DNA of 64,000 nt from Vulcanimicrobiota bacterium (GTDB lineage Bacteria > Vulcanimicrobiota > JAJTBE01): NCBI GenBank assembly GCA_021107945.1, contig JAIORV010000157.1, forward strand, positions 62,001-126,000, given 5' to 3'. Position numbers and translations under genes: made by a program. Below are positions 16,241 to 25,037 of this stretch, in pieces; within the stretch, counting starts at the first letter, position 1, and each line of letters starts with the position of its first letter. Below the pieces are notes generated by a model. The model ran no database searches. It had not been told where the DNA came from and saw only the letters and a list, made by a program, of their open reading frames with translations.

Positions 16241-16894
16241 ATGAAAATCTTGAAGTTCGAATACTATACCGAAGAGATACTCATCGAAAATTTAAGAAAA
16301 ATTCATCTCAAGGGAAGTCCTGATCTTAAAATATATAAAAACGCCAAAATTTATATAAAGGAAAATGTGGATACAAACGATATACACTTCCCACAATATT
16401 ATGTTCTTGAAAAAGACCTGAATGAGATAGAGTTGACCCGCAGGGAACTCCTGGAATATGGGATTGATATATTCAAGCTGAAGGGGTTTGTAAGGGTATT
16501 CTATAGAGATGAAAACGATTACCAGGTAAAGATTTTCGATGTGCTTCCTCCGGTAGTTGAGATATCAAAAGCCGACGGAGACATACCTCTTTTAAATGAC
16601 GGGATGCACAGACTTTATCTTGCCCACAGGGAAGGATGCAAGATGAACGTTGTAACGGTCGAGGATTTTGATCACAGTTATCCCTATTACGCCCTTCCCA
16701 ACGAGGGTGGATGGAGCAACTTGAAAAGATGTAGCGAAGTGCCGGATATCAAGAAGAATTACAGGATAAAAGAATATAAAACACTATTCAGGGACTTTAA
16801 TACAGCTTTTATCAATGTGACCCAGAGCAGGACAAATAAAAAGCCCCGCCAACTGAAAGTTGCGGGGGAGAAAGTCCGGGTATGTGGTGAATAA
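16241..16894 (+). CDS. Unknown protein with a ParB/sulfiredoxin-like DGMHR motif
   Basis: A soluble 217-residue protein with no signal peptide. The central LLNDGMHRLYLAHREGCKMNVVTVE resembles the 'DGxHR' nucleotide-binding loop of the ParB/sulfiredoxin fold. Other residues (FRVFYRD, PPVVEIS, PYYALPNEGGWSNLKRC) are not familiar. Near the 3' end the DNA has a near-perfect hairpin (16853-16876, CCCCGCCAACT-GAA-AGTTGCGGGG), so the final residues KKPRQLKVAGEK may come from a repeat. AAGGAG precedes the ATG. Function unknown. Confidence 0.6.
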   Translation: MKILKFEYYTEEILIENLRKIHLKGSPDLKIYKNAKIYIKENVDTNDIHFPQYYVLEKDLNEIELTRRELLEYGIDIFKLKGFVRVFYRDENDYQVKIFDVLPPVVEISKADGDIPLLNDGMHRLYLAHREGCKMNVVTVEDFDHSYPYYALPNEGGWSNLKRCSEVPDIKKNYRIKEYKTLFRDFNTAFINVTQSRTNKKPRQLKVAGEKVRVCGE

Positions 16895-16916
16895 CGGCAG
16901 GATCCGGATCCTGTCT

Positions 16917-17351
16917 TTATCCCATTTGTGGCGGACTGCTGATCTCCATCCAGTAATTTATTACCGACTCGATCTGTTTTCTGTACATGGATGTCTCTAT
17001 GGACTTGGCAATATATGAGTTGGCATAGTTTCGATATGCGGTATTGATGTCCAGCGGATCCTCGGAAGATGTCAGAACAACGACAGGTATAAGTTTCAGG
17101 TTCTCATCGATCTTTATTTTTTTAATAAGCCCGAATCCGTTCATTTTTGTAAGTTTCAGGTCAATGATAATGAGATCCGGCAACTCGCCCATGGAATTCT
17201 TGTTTATACTTCTCGCCTTCAGATATTCGAGAGCTTCTTCTCCGGTTTTAACCCATTTTAAATTTATGGATAAATCGAGTTTTCTGAGAGTTAATTCGAG
17301 AATATGGGCATGATCCTCATTGTCTTCAACATAGAGTAGCGTTTTCTTCAT
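16917..17351 (-). CDS. CheY-like response regulator (Rcp1 type)
   Basis: A single receiver domain of 144 residues with no output domain. Acidic pocket VEDNEDH, phospho-acceptor aspartate in LIIIDLKLTKMNG, threonine/serine switch VVVLTSSED, and conserved lysine in SYIAKSIE. The spacing fits the Rcp1 subfamily that accepts phosphate from phytochrome-like or PAS kinases. It starts one base after the stop of the upstream receiver-histidine kinase, so the two are certainly co-translated and probably partners. Confidence 0.92.
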   Translation of the reverse strand: MKKTLLYVEDNEDHAHILELTLRKLDLSINLKWVKTGEEALEYLKARSINKNSMGELPDLIIIDLKLTKMNGFGLIKKIKIDENLKLIPVVVLTSSEDPLDINTAYRNYANSYIAKSIETSMYRKQIESVINYWMEISSPPQMG

Positions 17352-17352
17352 T

Positions 17353-18504
17353 CTAATTTTCCTGCTTTATCGGTTTTTTTACAGTAAAGTAAAAAGAGCT
17401 TCCTTTTCCTTTTTCAGATTCCACCCAAATTTTTTCCTGGTCCCTGTTAATTATTCTTTTAACAATTGAAAGTCCCACTCCGGTACCCTCAGGGTTTGGT
17501 ATATCTCCCAACTGTTGAAAGATATCGAATATTTTATTGTGATAGGCTTGCTCTATGCCAATTCCATTATCTTTGATGAAGAAAACGTACTTGTTCTCAA
17601 TGGAATCTTCATACCACCCCGCTTCCACCCTGGGTTTTGTATTATTATCGATAAAATTAAGTGCATTTGTAATCAGGTTTTCAAACACCTGTTTCATTTG
17701 CCGGGGATTATATAAGACTTCCGGGAAATTATCATCGACTATAATATCCGCATCTTTTCTCTTGATACCGGGAGGGAGATCCTCGATGATTTCCCGTATT
17801 ATCTCCTCCGGCTTTACAATTTTTTGCTCCTGTATAATATTTCTCACCCTGGATATTTGCAGGAGATCTTTTATATAACTGCCCATTTTTTCCGTTGTCA
17901 CCTGAAGTCTTTTCATGAACCCTCTCAAATTGGAATCAAGCTCCATCTCGTTAATAAATTGAAGATAGCCCTGGAATGTAACAAGAGAGCTTTTCAGTTC
18001 ATGTGACACGGTATAAATGAAAGAAGCCAGGTCATCGTTTCTTTCCTCCAACTCCCTGTTTTGCACCTTCATCTTCTCATTTGCAACAGTCAACTGCTGC
18101 AATAGAAGTTCCTTTTCCATTTTGAAGATTGCGTCCTGAGAAGCCCTGCCAATAGTGATTATCAGTTCCTTTATATTAACAGGCTTTCTAAGGTAGGCGA
18201 AAGCATCCTGCTCCAGTGCGTCAATGGCGGTTTCCACGCTTGCGTGTGCAGTCATAATTATAACCTGTGTGTCCGGATAGAGTTTTTTTATTCTTTTTAA
18301 AATTGTTGTTCCGGATTGTCCCGGCAACCTGAGATCAAGGAGTACTACGGGGAAAGTGCTATTCTCTATTGCCCTGTAAGCATCCTCGGCATTCCCCACA
18401 ATTTTAATTATATAGTTTTCCATTTCCAGAATATCACTCAGGTTATCACAAAGTGCCTCATCATCTTCCACAATCAGTATATTTCGCGATAGTTCTGAAT
18501 TCAC
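17353..18504 (-). CDS. Receiver-histidine kinase hybrid
   Basis: Order: N-terminal receiver (about 8-120; VEDDEA, D in VVLLDLRLPG, T in IIMTAHAS, K in AYLRKPV), a short coiled linker (EKMKVQNRELEERNDDL), HisKA with the phospho-histidine in FIYTVSHELKSSL, and an HATPase domain (N box FENLITNALNFI, DNGIGI, GTGVGLSIVKRI). No membrane segment, so it is cytoplasmic. The start is a GTG at 18504 with GGAGG five bases upstream. It is coupled to the downstream single-domain regulator. The input that loads the N-terminal receiver may be the larger PAS kinase at 19147-21759; this is inference from proximity. Confidence 0.93.
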   Translation of the reverse strand: MNSELSRNILIVEDDEALCDNLSDILEMENYIIKIVGNAEDAYRAIENSTFPVVLLDLRLPGQSGTTILKRIKKLYPDTQVIIMTAHASVETAIDALEQDAFAYLRKPVNIKELIITIGRASQDAIFKMEKELLLQQLTVANEKMKVQNRELEERNDDLASFIYTVSHELKSSLVTFQGYLQFINEMELDSNLRGFMKRLQVTTEKMGSYIKDLLQISRVRNIIQEQKIVKPEEIIREIIEDLPPGIKRKDADIIVDDNFPEVLYNPRQMKQVFENLITNALNFIDNNTKPRVEAGWYEDSIENKYVFFIKDNGIGIEQAYHNKIFDIFQQLGDIPNPEGTGVGLSIVKRIINRDQEKIWVESEKGKGSSFYFTVKKPIKQEN

Positions 18505-19146
18505 GGGATCCTCCTTAAAACTTATGAAATTATCAAATTGAAATTATTGTAACTATTCAGCTCCTTATCGTTTTTCACCGCAAAGTACGCTGAGGACGCT
18601 GAGACCCTGAAACAAGTTCTAATCTTTGATGACATTTTTAAGACAACACCCGATTTTAATCGGGTGGTTAGCCGAAGCCCTAAACACTGGGTGTTTAACC
18701 GTTTTAACGGTTTACCGGTTCTTTCTCACCCACAGTTTTATACCACCTTTTCCATAATTTGAATGAAGCTTTTCCTGTTTATTCTTGTTCCCGATACACC
18801 GTTAACCTTCAGAATCTGGAAGCCTCTGAAGAGGCTGAGACGGCGTGGCTAAGCCATTCTCCCTCCCACCACAATAAATTGTGGTGTTGTCTTAAAACCA
18901 ATTGCTGCCTTATTGTCAATGTTACTCTAAATATCACATCCATTTCAATAGAAATGTATATAAAGATTAGAAACAAGTTTAGGGCAGGCAAGTTCAGTGC
19001 AGGCACTGAGGATTAGAAGCATTGTCTGCTATTCACTAAATGCTAAATACCGATTTTCGAGTGTAAAAATTAAATAATATGAAAGTTCTCCTCTTTTTCT
19101 TCTCTCCGCGCTCTCTGCGACCTCTGCGGTGAATAGTTACAAATTA
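18505..19146. other. Repeat-rich non-coding stretch between kinase genes
   Basis: No gene supported. Contents: a TTGTAACTATTCAG piece (about 18548), a 9-bp-period repeat (18575-18605), the terminal-inverted-repeat element (18636-18897), and another 9-bp-period repeat in reverse orientation (19101-19140, ending GCGGTGAATAGTTAC). Confidence 0.7.
18636..18897. mobile_element. Non-coding element with 15-bp perfect terminal inverted repeats (copy 1)
   Basis: Left end TTTTAAGACAACACC (18636-18650), right end GGTGTTGTCTTAAAA (18883-18897), perfect inverses. The left arm continues into a CACCCGAT/ATCGGGTG hairpin, the right is preceded by CACCACAATAAATTGTGGTG. A TGAA-loop hairpin (AGCCTC-TGAA-GAGGCT, 18821-18836) sits inside. 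No coding capacity. A second copy lies at 62932-63127. It looks like a MITE; no transposase is in the window. Confidence 0.75.
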
Positions 19147-21759
19147 TCATAGTGTATCATCAAAGGGTAAAATAATCTCCATCATTGTTCCAACTTGAAG
19201 TTTGCTTTCCACATTAATTTTCCCTCCATGCGCCTCAATAACTTTGCTGACGTTGGAAAGTCCCAGTCCCACTCCCCTGGCTTTGGTGGTATAAAGAGGT
19301 TGAAATACTTTCTCCAGATCGTCGATGGCAATTCCCACTCCGTTGTCTTTTACTCTGACGGCAACATGCTTTTCATATTTCCGTGTCTCGATGTTTATAT
19401 TGCCCTCTTTTCCCACGGCCTGAATTGAATTTTGAACAAGATTTGCTACTACCTGTCTCATTCTTTCGGGATCCACATTTAATATGGGAATATCGGGATC
19501 AAGTTCTTTCTCCAGCTTAATACCCTGTGGGATTCTCATCTCTAAAATTACAGTTTCAATCAATTTATTCAAATTCGTCGGAACGGGAATGGGAACCCAG
19601 GATTGTGACGAATCCAGGAGATCTTTGATGATATCGTCGCAAATCTGCACCTGCCTTTCCAGCCGATACAGATGTTTATCAATTTTTTCTTCTCCACCTT
19701 CCAGGCGTCTTTTCAGGTAATATATGGAGCTTTTTATTACCGCCAGGGGATTACGAAGTTCGTGACTTACCGTTCCCGTGATCTGCCCCATTAACGCCAG
19801 CTTTTCCTTTTGTACCAGTTCTTCCTGTGCTTTTTTCAACTCCCCGGTCCGATCTTCCACAAGAATCTCCAGGTTCTGAGAATAATTCCTCAATTCATCT
19901 TCCAATTGCTTGCGGCGACTTATATCTTTCACAATACCCAGCAGTCCTATCAATTCTCCCTCTGCATCATATCGACGCGACACTTCCAGGATGCCCGGAA
20001 ATCTTGAGCCATCTTTTCTGACGAAGTTGAATTCTTTTTCCACCGCTCCCTCAACCGGTGCAATGGAGTAAAAATACTCGAATCCCATTCCTTCCATTTC
20101 TTCATCCAGGTGGAATTTTGTCGGTGATTCCTTCATCACCACTTCATCGGCGTTGTAACCGAATATTTTCTCGGCTCCACGGTTGAAAACCTCGATGATA
20201 CCCTCCCTGTCAGTTGCAACAATTGCATAATCAGTCGTAGCATCAAGAACTGACTGCATTTGAAGATTCGCTTCGACTAATTTATGCTCAAATTTCTTCC
20301 CCTCCGTTATATCTACTGCGGTTCCCTGCACGGCAGGCTTTCCCCGATATACTATTCTCGTGTCAAGAACCCCGATATTAAATGTACTTCCATCCTTTCG
20401 GCATCCAACGAAATCATATCGCAACGCACTTATCTCTCCACTGATCCTCTTGCGAAGATTTTTCCGGACCTTTTCATGATCTGAAGGTGCAATCAGATTA
20501 AATGGAGGCTTCCCTATTAATTCCTCAAGTGTATAACCAAAAGATTGGCAAAAAGCGGGATTAACATATTTGAACACATTGTCCTGAATAAGATAAACCA
20601 TACTATGTGAAGTTTCCACGAGAATTCTGTAGTTGTACTCCGATTCCGCAAGTTTTGTCTCAAGCTCTTTTTTATGGGAGATATCCTCCAGAAGAATCAG
20701 GTGCCCATTTGTTTTTCCGGTGGATTCCATTAACGGATACAGGGATAGATATGCCGTAAACTCACTGCCGTCTTTATTTATCAGCAGAATCTCTTCTTCA
20801 TAGAAGTCTTGCTTTTCCTTATTATTTTCCAGAATCTTCCGAATCTTGAATTCACCCGGTGATTTTATTATTTCCTCAATCGATTTCCCCAGGGTTTCTG
20901 TTGAATTATATCCCAGAATATTTTTCGCTCCCGGTGAAAATAAAGTGATTACGCCCTCCAAATCGGTAGTTATAAAACCGTGATCCCTGGCAGTTTTAAA
21001 AATCTGACTCAGGAAATCCCTGGATTCCCTCAACTCACTTTCTCTCTTCTCAATGGATTCAGCCATATTATTAAAAGCTTTTCCCAGATCTCCGACTTCA
21101 TCTTGCGGAAGATTTTCAAGACGTGCTCCCAGATTGCCCGATGAAAAACAATCGGTTGCCTTTATCATGGTCTCCAGGGGGACAAGAAGCGTCTCGTTTA
21201 ACAGGAGAGAGCCGAGAATTATTATCCCAAGTGTGCAAACGATAAAAACAAGCAATATAATTAATAATAGCTCACGGATTCTTTTCTCTGTGATTTCTTT
21301 TTCCAGGCTTTTTAACTTGTCGATTCTTCCCCGGTCAAGATGAATTACAATTGTCCCCGAATAATTTCCGTACTTGTTTCTTATGGACTTTGGGAAAATG
21401 CTCAGGTTTTTTGATAACTCTTTGTCTCCCCGTGAAAATATTATTTTGTTGTTTCTATTTTTTATTGCCAGATATTTTATCTCCGGATTATCCACCATAT
21501 AGTCCCCCAGCAACTCCATCTCCCCTGCATCCTCTCTATTGAGATGTTTCAAAGCCTGTCTGCTCAGGAAATCAAGTTTCTCAAGGGTTCTTATCTCGAT
21601 ATAACTGTTGTAAATCTCTATATTTGCCCGGGAGACATCCATAAGAGAAGATCTATAAAGGGATATGGTGATAATTCCAAGAAGGATTGTAAATATTGTC
21701 GGCACCAGGAGGAATATTGCCAGGTATTTATTTTTGATATTATATCTGTGAATATTCAT
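19147..21759 (-). CDS. Membrane sensor histidine kinase with HAMP and three PAS domains
   Basis: An 870-residue sensor. Two membrane segments (about 11-32 and 160-185) enclose an extracytoplasmic region. HAMP follows (LLVPLETMIKATDCFSSGNLGARL ... DEVGDLGKAFNNMAESIEKRE). Then come three PAS modules (about 245-360, 375-490, 500-620) with family-like stretches such as VNPAFCQSFGYTLEELIG and VFNRGAEKIFGYNADEV. The transmitter has phospho-histidine TGTVSHELRNPLAVIK, and an HATPase with NLVQNSIQAV, DNGVGI and GVGLGLSNVSKVIEAHGG. Ligand unknown. No partner regulator is directly adjacent in an operon; the hybrid kinase and CheY-like protein downstream on the same strand are candidates. Confidence 0.93.
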   Translation of the reverse strand: MNIHRYNIKNKYLAIFLLVPTIFTILLGIITISLYRSSLMDVSRANIEIYNSYIEIRTLEKLDFLSRQALKHLNREDAGEMELLGDYMVDNPEIKYLAIKNRNNKIIFSRGDKELSKNLSIFPKSIRNKYGNYSGTIVIHLDRGRIDKLKSLEKEITEKRIRELLLIILLVFIVCTLGIIILGSLLLNETLLVPLETMIKATDCFSSGNLGARLENLPQDEVGDLGKAFNNMAESIEKRESELRESRDFLSQIFKTARDHGFITTDLEGVITLFSPGAKNILGYNSTETLGKSIEEIIKSPGEFKIRKILENNKEKQDFYEEEILLINKDGSEFTAYLSLYPLMESTGKTNGHLILLEDISHKKELETKLAESEYNYRILVETSHSMVYLIQDNVFKYVNPAFCQSFGYTLEELIGKPPFNLIAPSDHEKVRKNLRKRISGEISALRYDFVGCRKDGSTFNIGVLDTRIVYRGKPAVQGTAVDITEGKKFEHKLVEANLQMQSVLDATTDYAIVATDREGIIEVFNRGAEKIFGYNADEVVMKESPTKFHLDEEMEGMGFEYFYSIAPVEGAVEKEFNFVRKDGSRFPGILEVSRRYDAEGELIGLLGIVKDISRRKQLEDELRNYSQNLEILVEDRTGELKKAQEELVQKEKLALMGQITGTVSHELRNPLAVIKSSIYYLKRRLEGGEEKIDKHLYRLERQVQICDDIIKDLLDSSQSWVPIPVPTNLNKLIETVILEMRIPQGIKLEKELDPDIPILNVDPERMRQVVANLVQNSIQAVGKEGNINIETRKYEKHVAVRVKDNGVGIAIDDLEKVFQPLYTTKARGVGLGLSNVSKVIEAHGGKINVESKLQVGTMMEIILPFDDTL

Positions 21760-21877
21760 AAATTTTCTTCGCGGGTCTCCGGGTTAATTTTTTATCTTTC
21801 AAGCGGAGTTTTTTAGAGACCTGCATAAATTATTTTCGATATTTTATAAAAAACACCTGTAAATGGAGTGAAGATTG

Positions 21878-22306
21878 ATGGAGATGCAAAAAATTGAGTT
21901 AAAAGCTTTCCTCGTTTGTCGAGACGTCCTGGTGAACAGCAGAAAAGACAGCGTTATATCCATAATCAATATATTCAACGAACTTCGTGTGAATAAATTT
22001 CCTGCGGAGTTGGGAACAATTTGCCTTGTGGCTATTTACAGCGGCGCGCCGGGAGAATATACTCATCATTTCGAGATATGGACCCGGGGAGTGCAGGTTG
22101 GTGATACTCCGCTCTCTAAATTTTTTCTTGAAAATTCCGTATCCATGTTTCATGTCGCCTCCTATATGGATGGAGTTGTGTGCGAGCAACCTCAGCAATT
22201 TACATTCAAGAGCTTTCTTAACGGCGAGGAGATGGGAAGCACAAGCCTGGGAATTTTCAAGCCTTTGCATGACAGGGATTTTGAGGATGATGAATTTAAT
22301 ATTTAA
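21878..22306 (+). CDS. Small protein resembling DUF6941
   Basis: About 142 residues, soluble. Pattern 'KAFLVCRDVLVNSRKDSVISIINIFNELRVNKFPAELGTICLVAIYSG' resembles the DUF6941 family, short proteins of unknown role in many bacteria that start with 'LxCDDxR...g...lvGvfd.i....fP'. The second half has beta segments (FEIWTRGVQVG, FTFKSFLNGEEMGSTSLGIF). GGAG (21865-21868) is nine bases before the ATG at 21878; a TTG at 21875 is also possible. A hairpin repeat follows the stop. Confidence 0.6.
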   Translation: MEMQKIELKAFLVCRDVLVNSRKDSVISIINIFNELRVNKFPAELGTICLVAIYSGAPGEYTHHFEIWTRGVQVGDTPLSKFFLENSVSMFHVASYMDGVVCEQPQQFTFKSFLNGEEMGSTSLGIFKPLHDRDFEDDEFNI

Positions 22307-22313
22307 TACCTCC

Positions 22314-22341
22314 CAACGTAGCGCGGGTTTTTAAACCCGCC
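22314..22341. repeat. GCGGGTTT-TT-AAACCCGC hairpin repeat
   Basis: Starts with the same CAACGTAGCGCGGGT as the 9588 hairpin, but the stem continues with T/A pairs instead of GTC/GAC, a compensatory change. It lies just after a gene and could serve as a terminator. Confidence 0.6.
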
Positions 22342-22393
22342 CATCACCTGAAAACAACCTGAAATTATCATAATTTATGTGATTGTAAGAATT

Positions 22394-22410
22394 TTAACAT
22401 TCTTTTAACA
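22394..22410. promoter_or_regulatory. Tandem TTAACA boxes, PhoP-like spacing
   Basis: TTAACA at 22394-22399 and again at 22405-22410, five bases apart (11-base period), in the leader of the glycine-rich gene. This matches the layout of Gram-positive PhoP/PhoB-type half sites, but two boxes alone are weak evidence. Confidence 0.3.
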
Positions 22411-22502
22411 TCACCCCCCTTTATTTTTTCTGCCGATTGCTTTATCATGGAAATAAGAAAGAAAATAATTTTTGGGGGATATTTGCAAGGAGTTGATATT
22501 TT

Positions 22503-23450
22503 ATGGATTTCAGCATTAAAGGAACCGGAAGTCAGATAAAACAAGCATCAACGGAGATGCCCAAGAAGTCGAAGGCAGACAAGCCGCCTGCATCGCCGAA
22601 GGACGAGGTCAGCGTTGGCAGAAAGATTGCCAAAGGAGCGGGGACGATTGTCCTTGGAACCGCTATGACGGCCGTCTATGGAACCGGAAAAGGACTTGTA
22701 AAGGGCGCACAAGCATCGAGCAAATCCGCGATTGACGGGCTCGAGCTTGGTGGATTTAAAAAAGACGGCATAATAAAGAATGCCGCCCGCGCCGGTCTGC
22801 ATATAGCCCCCGCGCTGGGAGCGGTGGCAGCTTTGACATTGGGAGCGGGTCCTATCGGGATGATAATTGCAGGTATCGCACTGCCCGGTGCAGTTGCTGG
22901 AACAGCCTCGGGATTGACAGGAGCGGGTGAGGGATTCGTAAAAGGAATCAAGTTTGCATTAAAGGGAGCGGATAAGGCCGATAAGGTTGTTGCCAATCGC
23001 CTTGGAAAAGTGCTGGGTAAAGTCGCTAAATTCGCGTCAGGAGTCGCCCTGGGAGTCGTTGCAGCGCCCGTGGGAGCGGCGACGTATGCTTTCATTAAAG
23101 GATTTAAATTTGCCGAGAAGGCTATTGGAGTGAAAACTCCCCCGAAAAACACGGGAGATGTTATCGGCAATATTCTCAGCGAGAGCATGATAGGAGTCGC
23201 CTATGTGAAAGGAGCCCTCGCCGGAGCGAGCGTTTTAGGAGCGGCAACTTTAGCGGGAGCCTCAGCGGGATCAATCGCCACGGGAGTCAAGGGAACGGCG
23301 GCAGGTCTAAGAGGTTTCTATGACGGCGCAAAAACAAGTTACAAACTCGCAGGAAAGGCAATGGGCAAGGTATTCGGCGACGGCGAAAACAACCAACCCG
23401 CCGAAAAGCCTGCGGTCAAACCAGAAAACAAGCCCGCACAGGAGAAGTGA
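22503..23450 (+). CDS. Glycine/alanine-rich protein with repeated amphipathic segments
   Basis: A 315-residue protein with no signal peptide. The first 40 and last 30 residues are polar (Lys/Pro). The middle is about half Gly, Ala and Val, with several hydrophobic stretches (APALGAVAALTLGAGPIGMIIAGIALPGAVAGTA, GVALGVVAAPVGAATYAF, GALAGASVLGAATLAGASAG). Between them are recurring lysine-rich segments of similar form (KGLVKGAQ, GFVKGIKFALKGADKADK, AFIKGFKFAEKA, AYVKGALAG). This suggests repeat expansion and glycine-zipper helices that insert in or line a membrane. No family recognised; a pore-like or scaffold role is only a guess. AAGGAG lies upstream of the ATG. Confidence 0.6.
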   Translation: MDFSIKGTGSQIKQASTEMPKKSKADKPPASPKDEVSVGRKIAKGAGTIVLGTAMTAVYGTGKGLVKGAQASSKSAIDGLELGGFKKDGIIKNAARAGLHIAPALGAVAALTLGAGPIGMIIAGIALPGAVAGTASGLTGAGEGFVKGIKFALKGADKADKVVANRLGKVLGKVAKFASGVALGVVAAPVGAATYAFIKGFKFAEKAIGVKTPPKNTGDVIGNILSESMIGVAYVKGALAGASVLGAATLAGASAGSIATGVKGTAAGLRGFYDGAKTSYKLAGKAMGKVFGDGENNQPAEKPAVKPENKPAQEK

Positions 23451-23504
23451 AAATTGTATTGACAATTTTTAATGGCAAACAAATTAGTTTTTTAACATGA
23501 TCAT

Positions 23505-23555
23505 ATAATTGCAAAAGGCGAATGAAAAGAAGTATCATTCGCTTTTTGCAATTAT
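23505..23555. terminator. 21-bp hairpin after the glycine-rich gene
   Basis: Left arm 23505-23525 (ATAATTGCAAAAGGCGAATGA) pairs along 21 positions with 23535-23555, with one G-T wobble and a nine-base loop; T-rich in the right arm. It probably ends transcription of the preceding gene. Confidence 0.6.
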
Positions 23556-23708
23556 TCAGGCTATCCACCTTTTTGGGAGCAGGCCGCCATCTCAAAAGCA
23601 GGAAGAAAATTTGGGGTGATAGAACGTATCATCAGCTATACTTACTCGGCCTGTATTATAAAGTTTCTTCCCCGATAAATCTCCAAAAAAAAAGATTTTA
23701 TACAGAAT

Positions 23709-24968
23709 ATGATGAAAAAAATCACAAAAAAAATCATAACTCTGCTTCTCTGTATTATTTTAACTCTTATTCTTTCCGGTTGCGGAGGTGAATCTTCAGA
23801 AGGCGGCAGCAATCCCGAACCCGGTCCCGGCCCGGTTTCTCTTAAAAATGGATTCTCCGAATACGATTTTGCAAGCGATCCGCATGTGCGTGTAGCACCC
23901 GGGAATGTTGCCGCCGTATTCCTGGAGCCTCTCAATGCAGTTGACACTAATATGCCGGACACCCAACAGATTGGCATGGATTGCATTCCCATTATAATTG
24001 AAGAGGGCGGTTGCTTCATTTATTCCCTTGATGTTCGCGACAATACGATCCAATCTGCAGTTATGATTTGTTCTTCAGGTGATGAGGTTTTCAGGATAGA
24101 CCATTATTCTCCTGAGATTGAAATTTTTCTTTCCCCCGGGAATTATAGTTTGTTGATAACTTCAGGCTACACCCTTCAGGAGAGCGGCGGTGCAGATCAC
24201 CGGGTGGTGTTTCTCTGCCCCGATATGGGCTTCAGGTACCCGGCATTTAGTCAGGTGCTCAGGGTGAATTCAGCTCCTTGGGGCAACCTGTGTGAAATAA
24301 ACCTTTCCCATGCACATCTTGATTATGCCGACCTTTATTATTCGAACATGGTGGGTGCAAATTTAAGCGCCACCTCGCTGAAGGAGGCGAATCTGGAGGG
24401 TGCGGATTTGGAAGAGGCCTTGCTTTATGCGGCAAACCTTGAAGAAGTCAACCTCCATACCGCATATCTTTATAAAGCCAACTTCTACGCCGCCAACATG
24501 GAAAAGGCAAACCTCAGCGCCGCAGAACTCAATGAAGCTTACCTGTATGCGGCAAATATGGAGAACATAAACCTTGCCGATGCATCGATGCGCGATGCAA
24601 ATCTTTATGCATCGAACCTGACCGATGCCAACCTCATATCGGCGGATCTTTCCGGAGCAAACCTTTTCTCGGCACAGATGGAAAATGTGAATCTTATGGC
24701 CGCATGTCTGGACAATGCCTATCTTTACTCTGCAAACCTGGCCTATGGAAACCTCGAAGGGGCGACATTAAAGGAAGCAAATCTTGGCACAGCATTCCTC
24801 TACAGGGCAAACCTACACAACGCAGTCCTCACATCGGCAAACCTTTCTGACGCCGATTTGAGATATGCTGTGCTCAGGAATGCAATTCTGCGAGGAGCTT
24901 TTCTAAGAGGTGCAGATCTAACAGGCGCAGACCTGACAGGAGCCGACACCACAGATGTGGTCTGGTAG
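23709..24968 (+). CDS. Pentapeptide-repeat lipoprotein
   Basis: The signal peptide ends in lipobox LSGC, so it is predicted to be lipid-anchored and outside the cytoplasm, unlike most pentapeptide-repeat proteins. Residues ~40-180 form a beta-rich domain (FSEYDFASDPHVRVAPGN...FLSPGNYSLLITSGYTLQ) similar in style to secreted PPC-like domains. Residues ~195-415 are pentapeptide repeats of A(N/D)LxxA type (ANLEGADLEEALLYAANLEE ...), enough for a right-handed quadrilateral beta helix of about 40 units. The DNA is a near-tandem repeat. It starts at ATG 23709 (ATG 23712 also possible); the ribosome site is weak. Function unknown. Confidence 0.85.
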   Translation: MMKKITKKIITLLLCIILTLILSGCGGESSEGGSNPEPGPGPVSLKNGFSEYDFASDPHVRVAPGNVAAVFLEPLNAVDTNMPDTQQIGMDCIPIIIEEGGCFIYSLDVRDNTIQSAVMICSSGDEVFRIDHYSPEIEIFLSPGNYSLLITSGYTLQESGGADHRVVFLCPDMGFRYPAFSQVLRVNSAPWGNLCEINLSHAHLDYADLYYSNMVGANLSATSLKEANLEGADLEEALLYAANLEEVNLHTAYLYKANFYAANMEKANLSAAELNEAYLYAANMENINLADASMRDANLYASNLTDANLISADLSGANLFSAQMENVNLMAACLDNAYLYSANLAYGNLEGATLKEANLGTAFLYRANLHNAVLTSANLSDADLRYAVLRNAILRGAFLRGADLTGADLTGADTTDVVW

Positions 24969-25037
24969 AATTGAATACGGTTATTGTCCTGACCCGGGAG
25001 GTTACCTTTTCCTGAACGATTTATCCCAAAAAACAAG

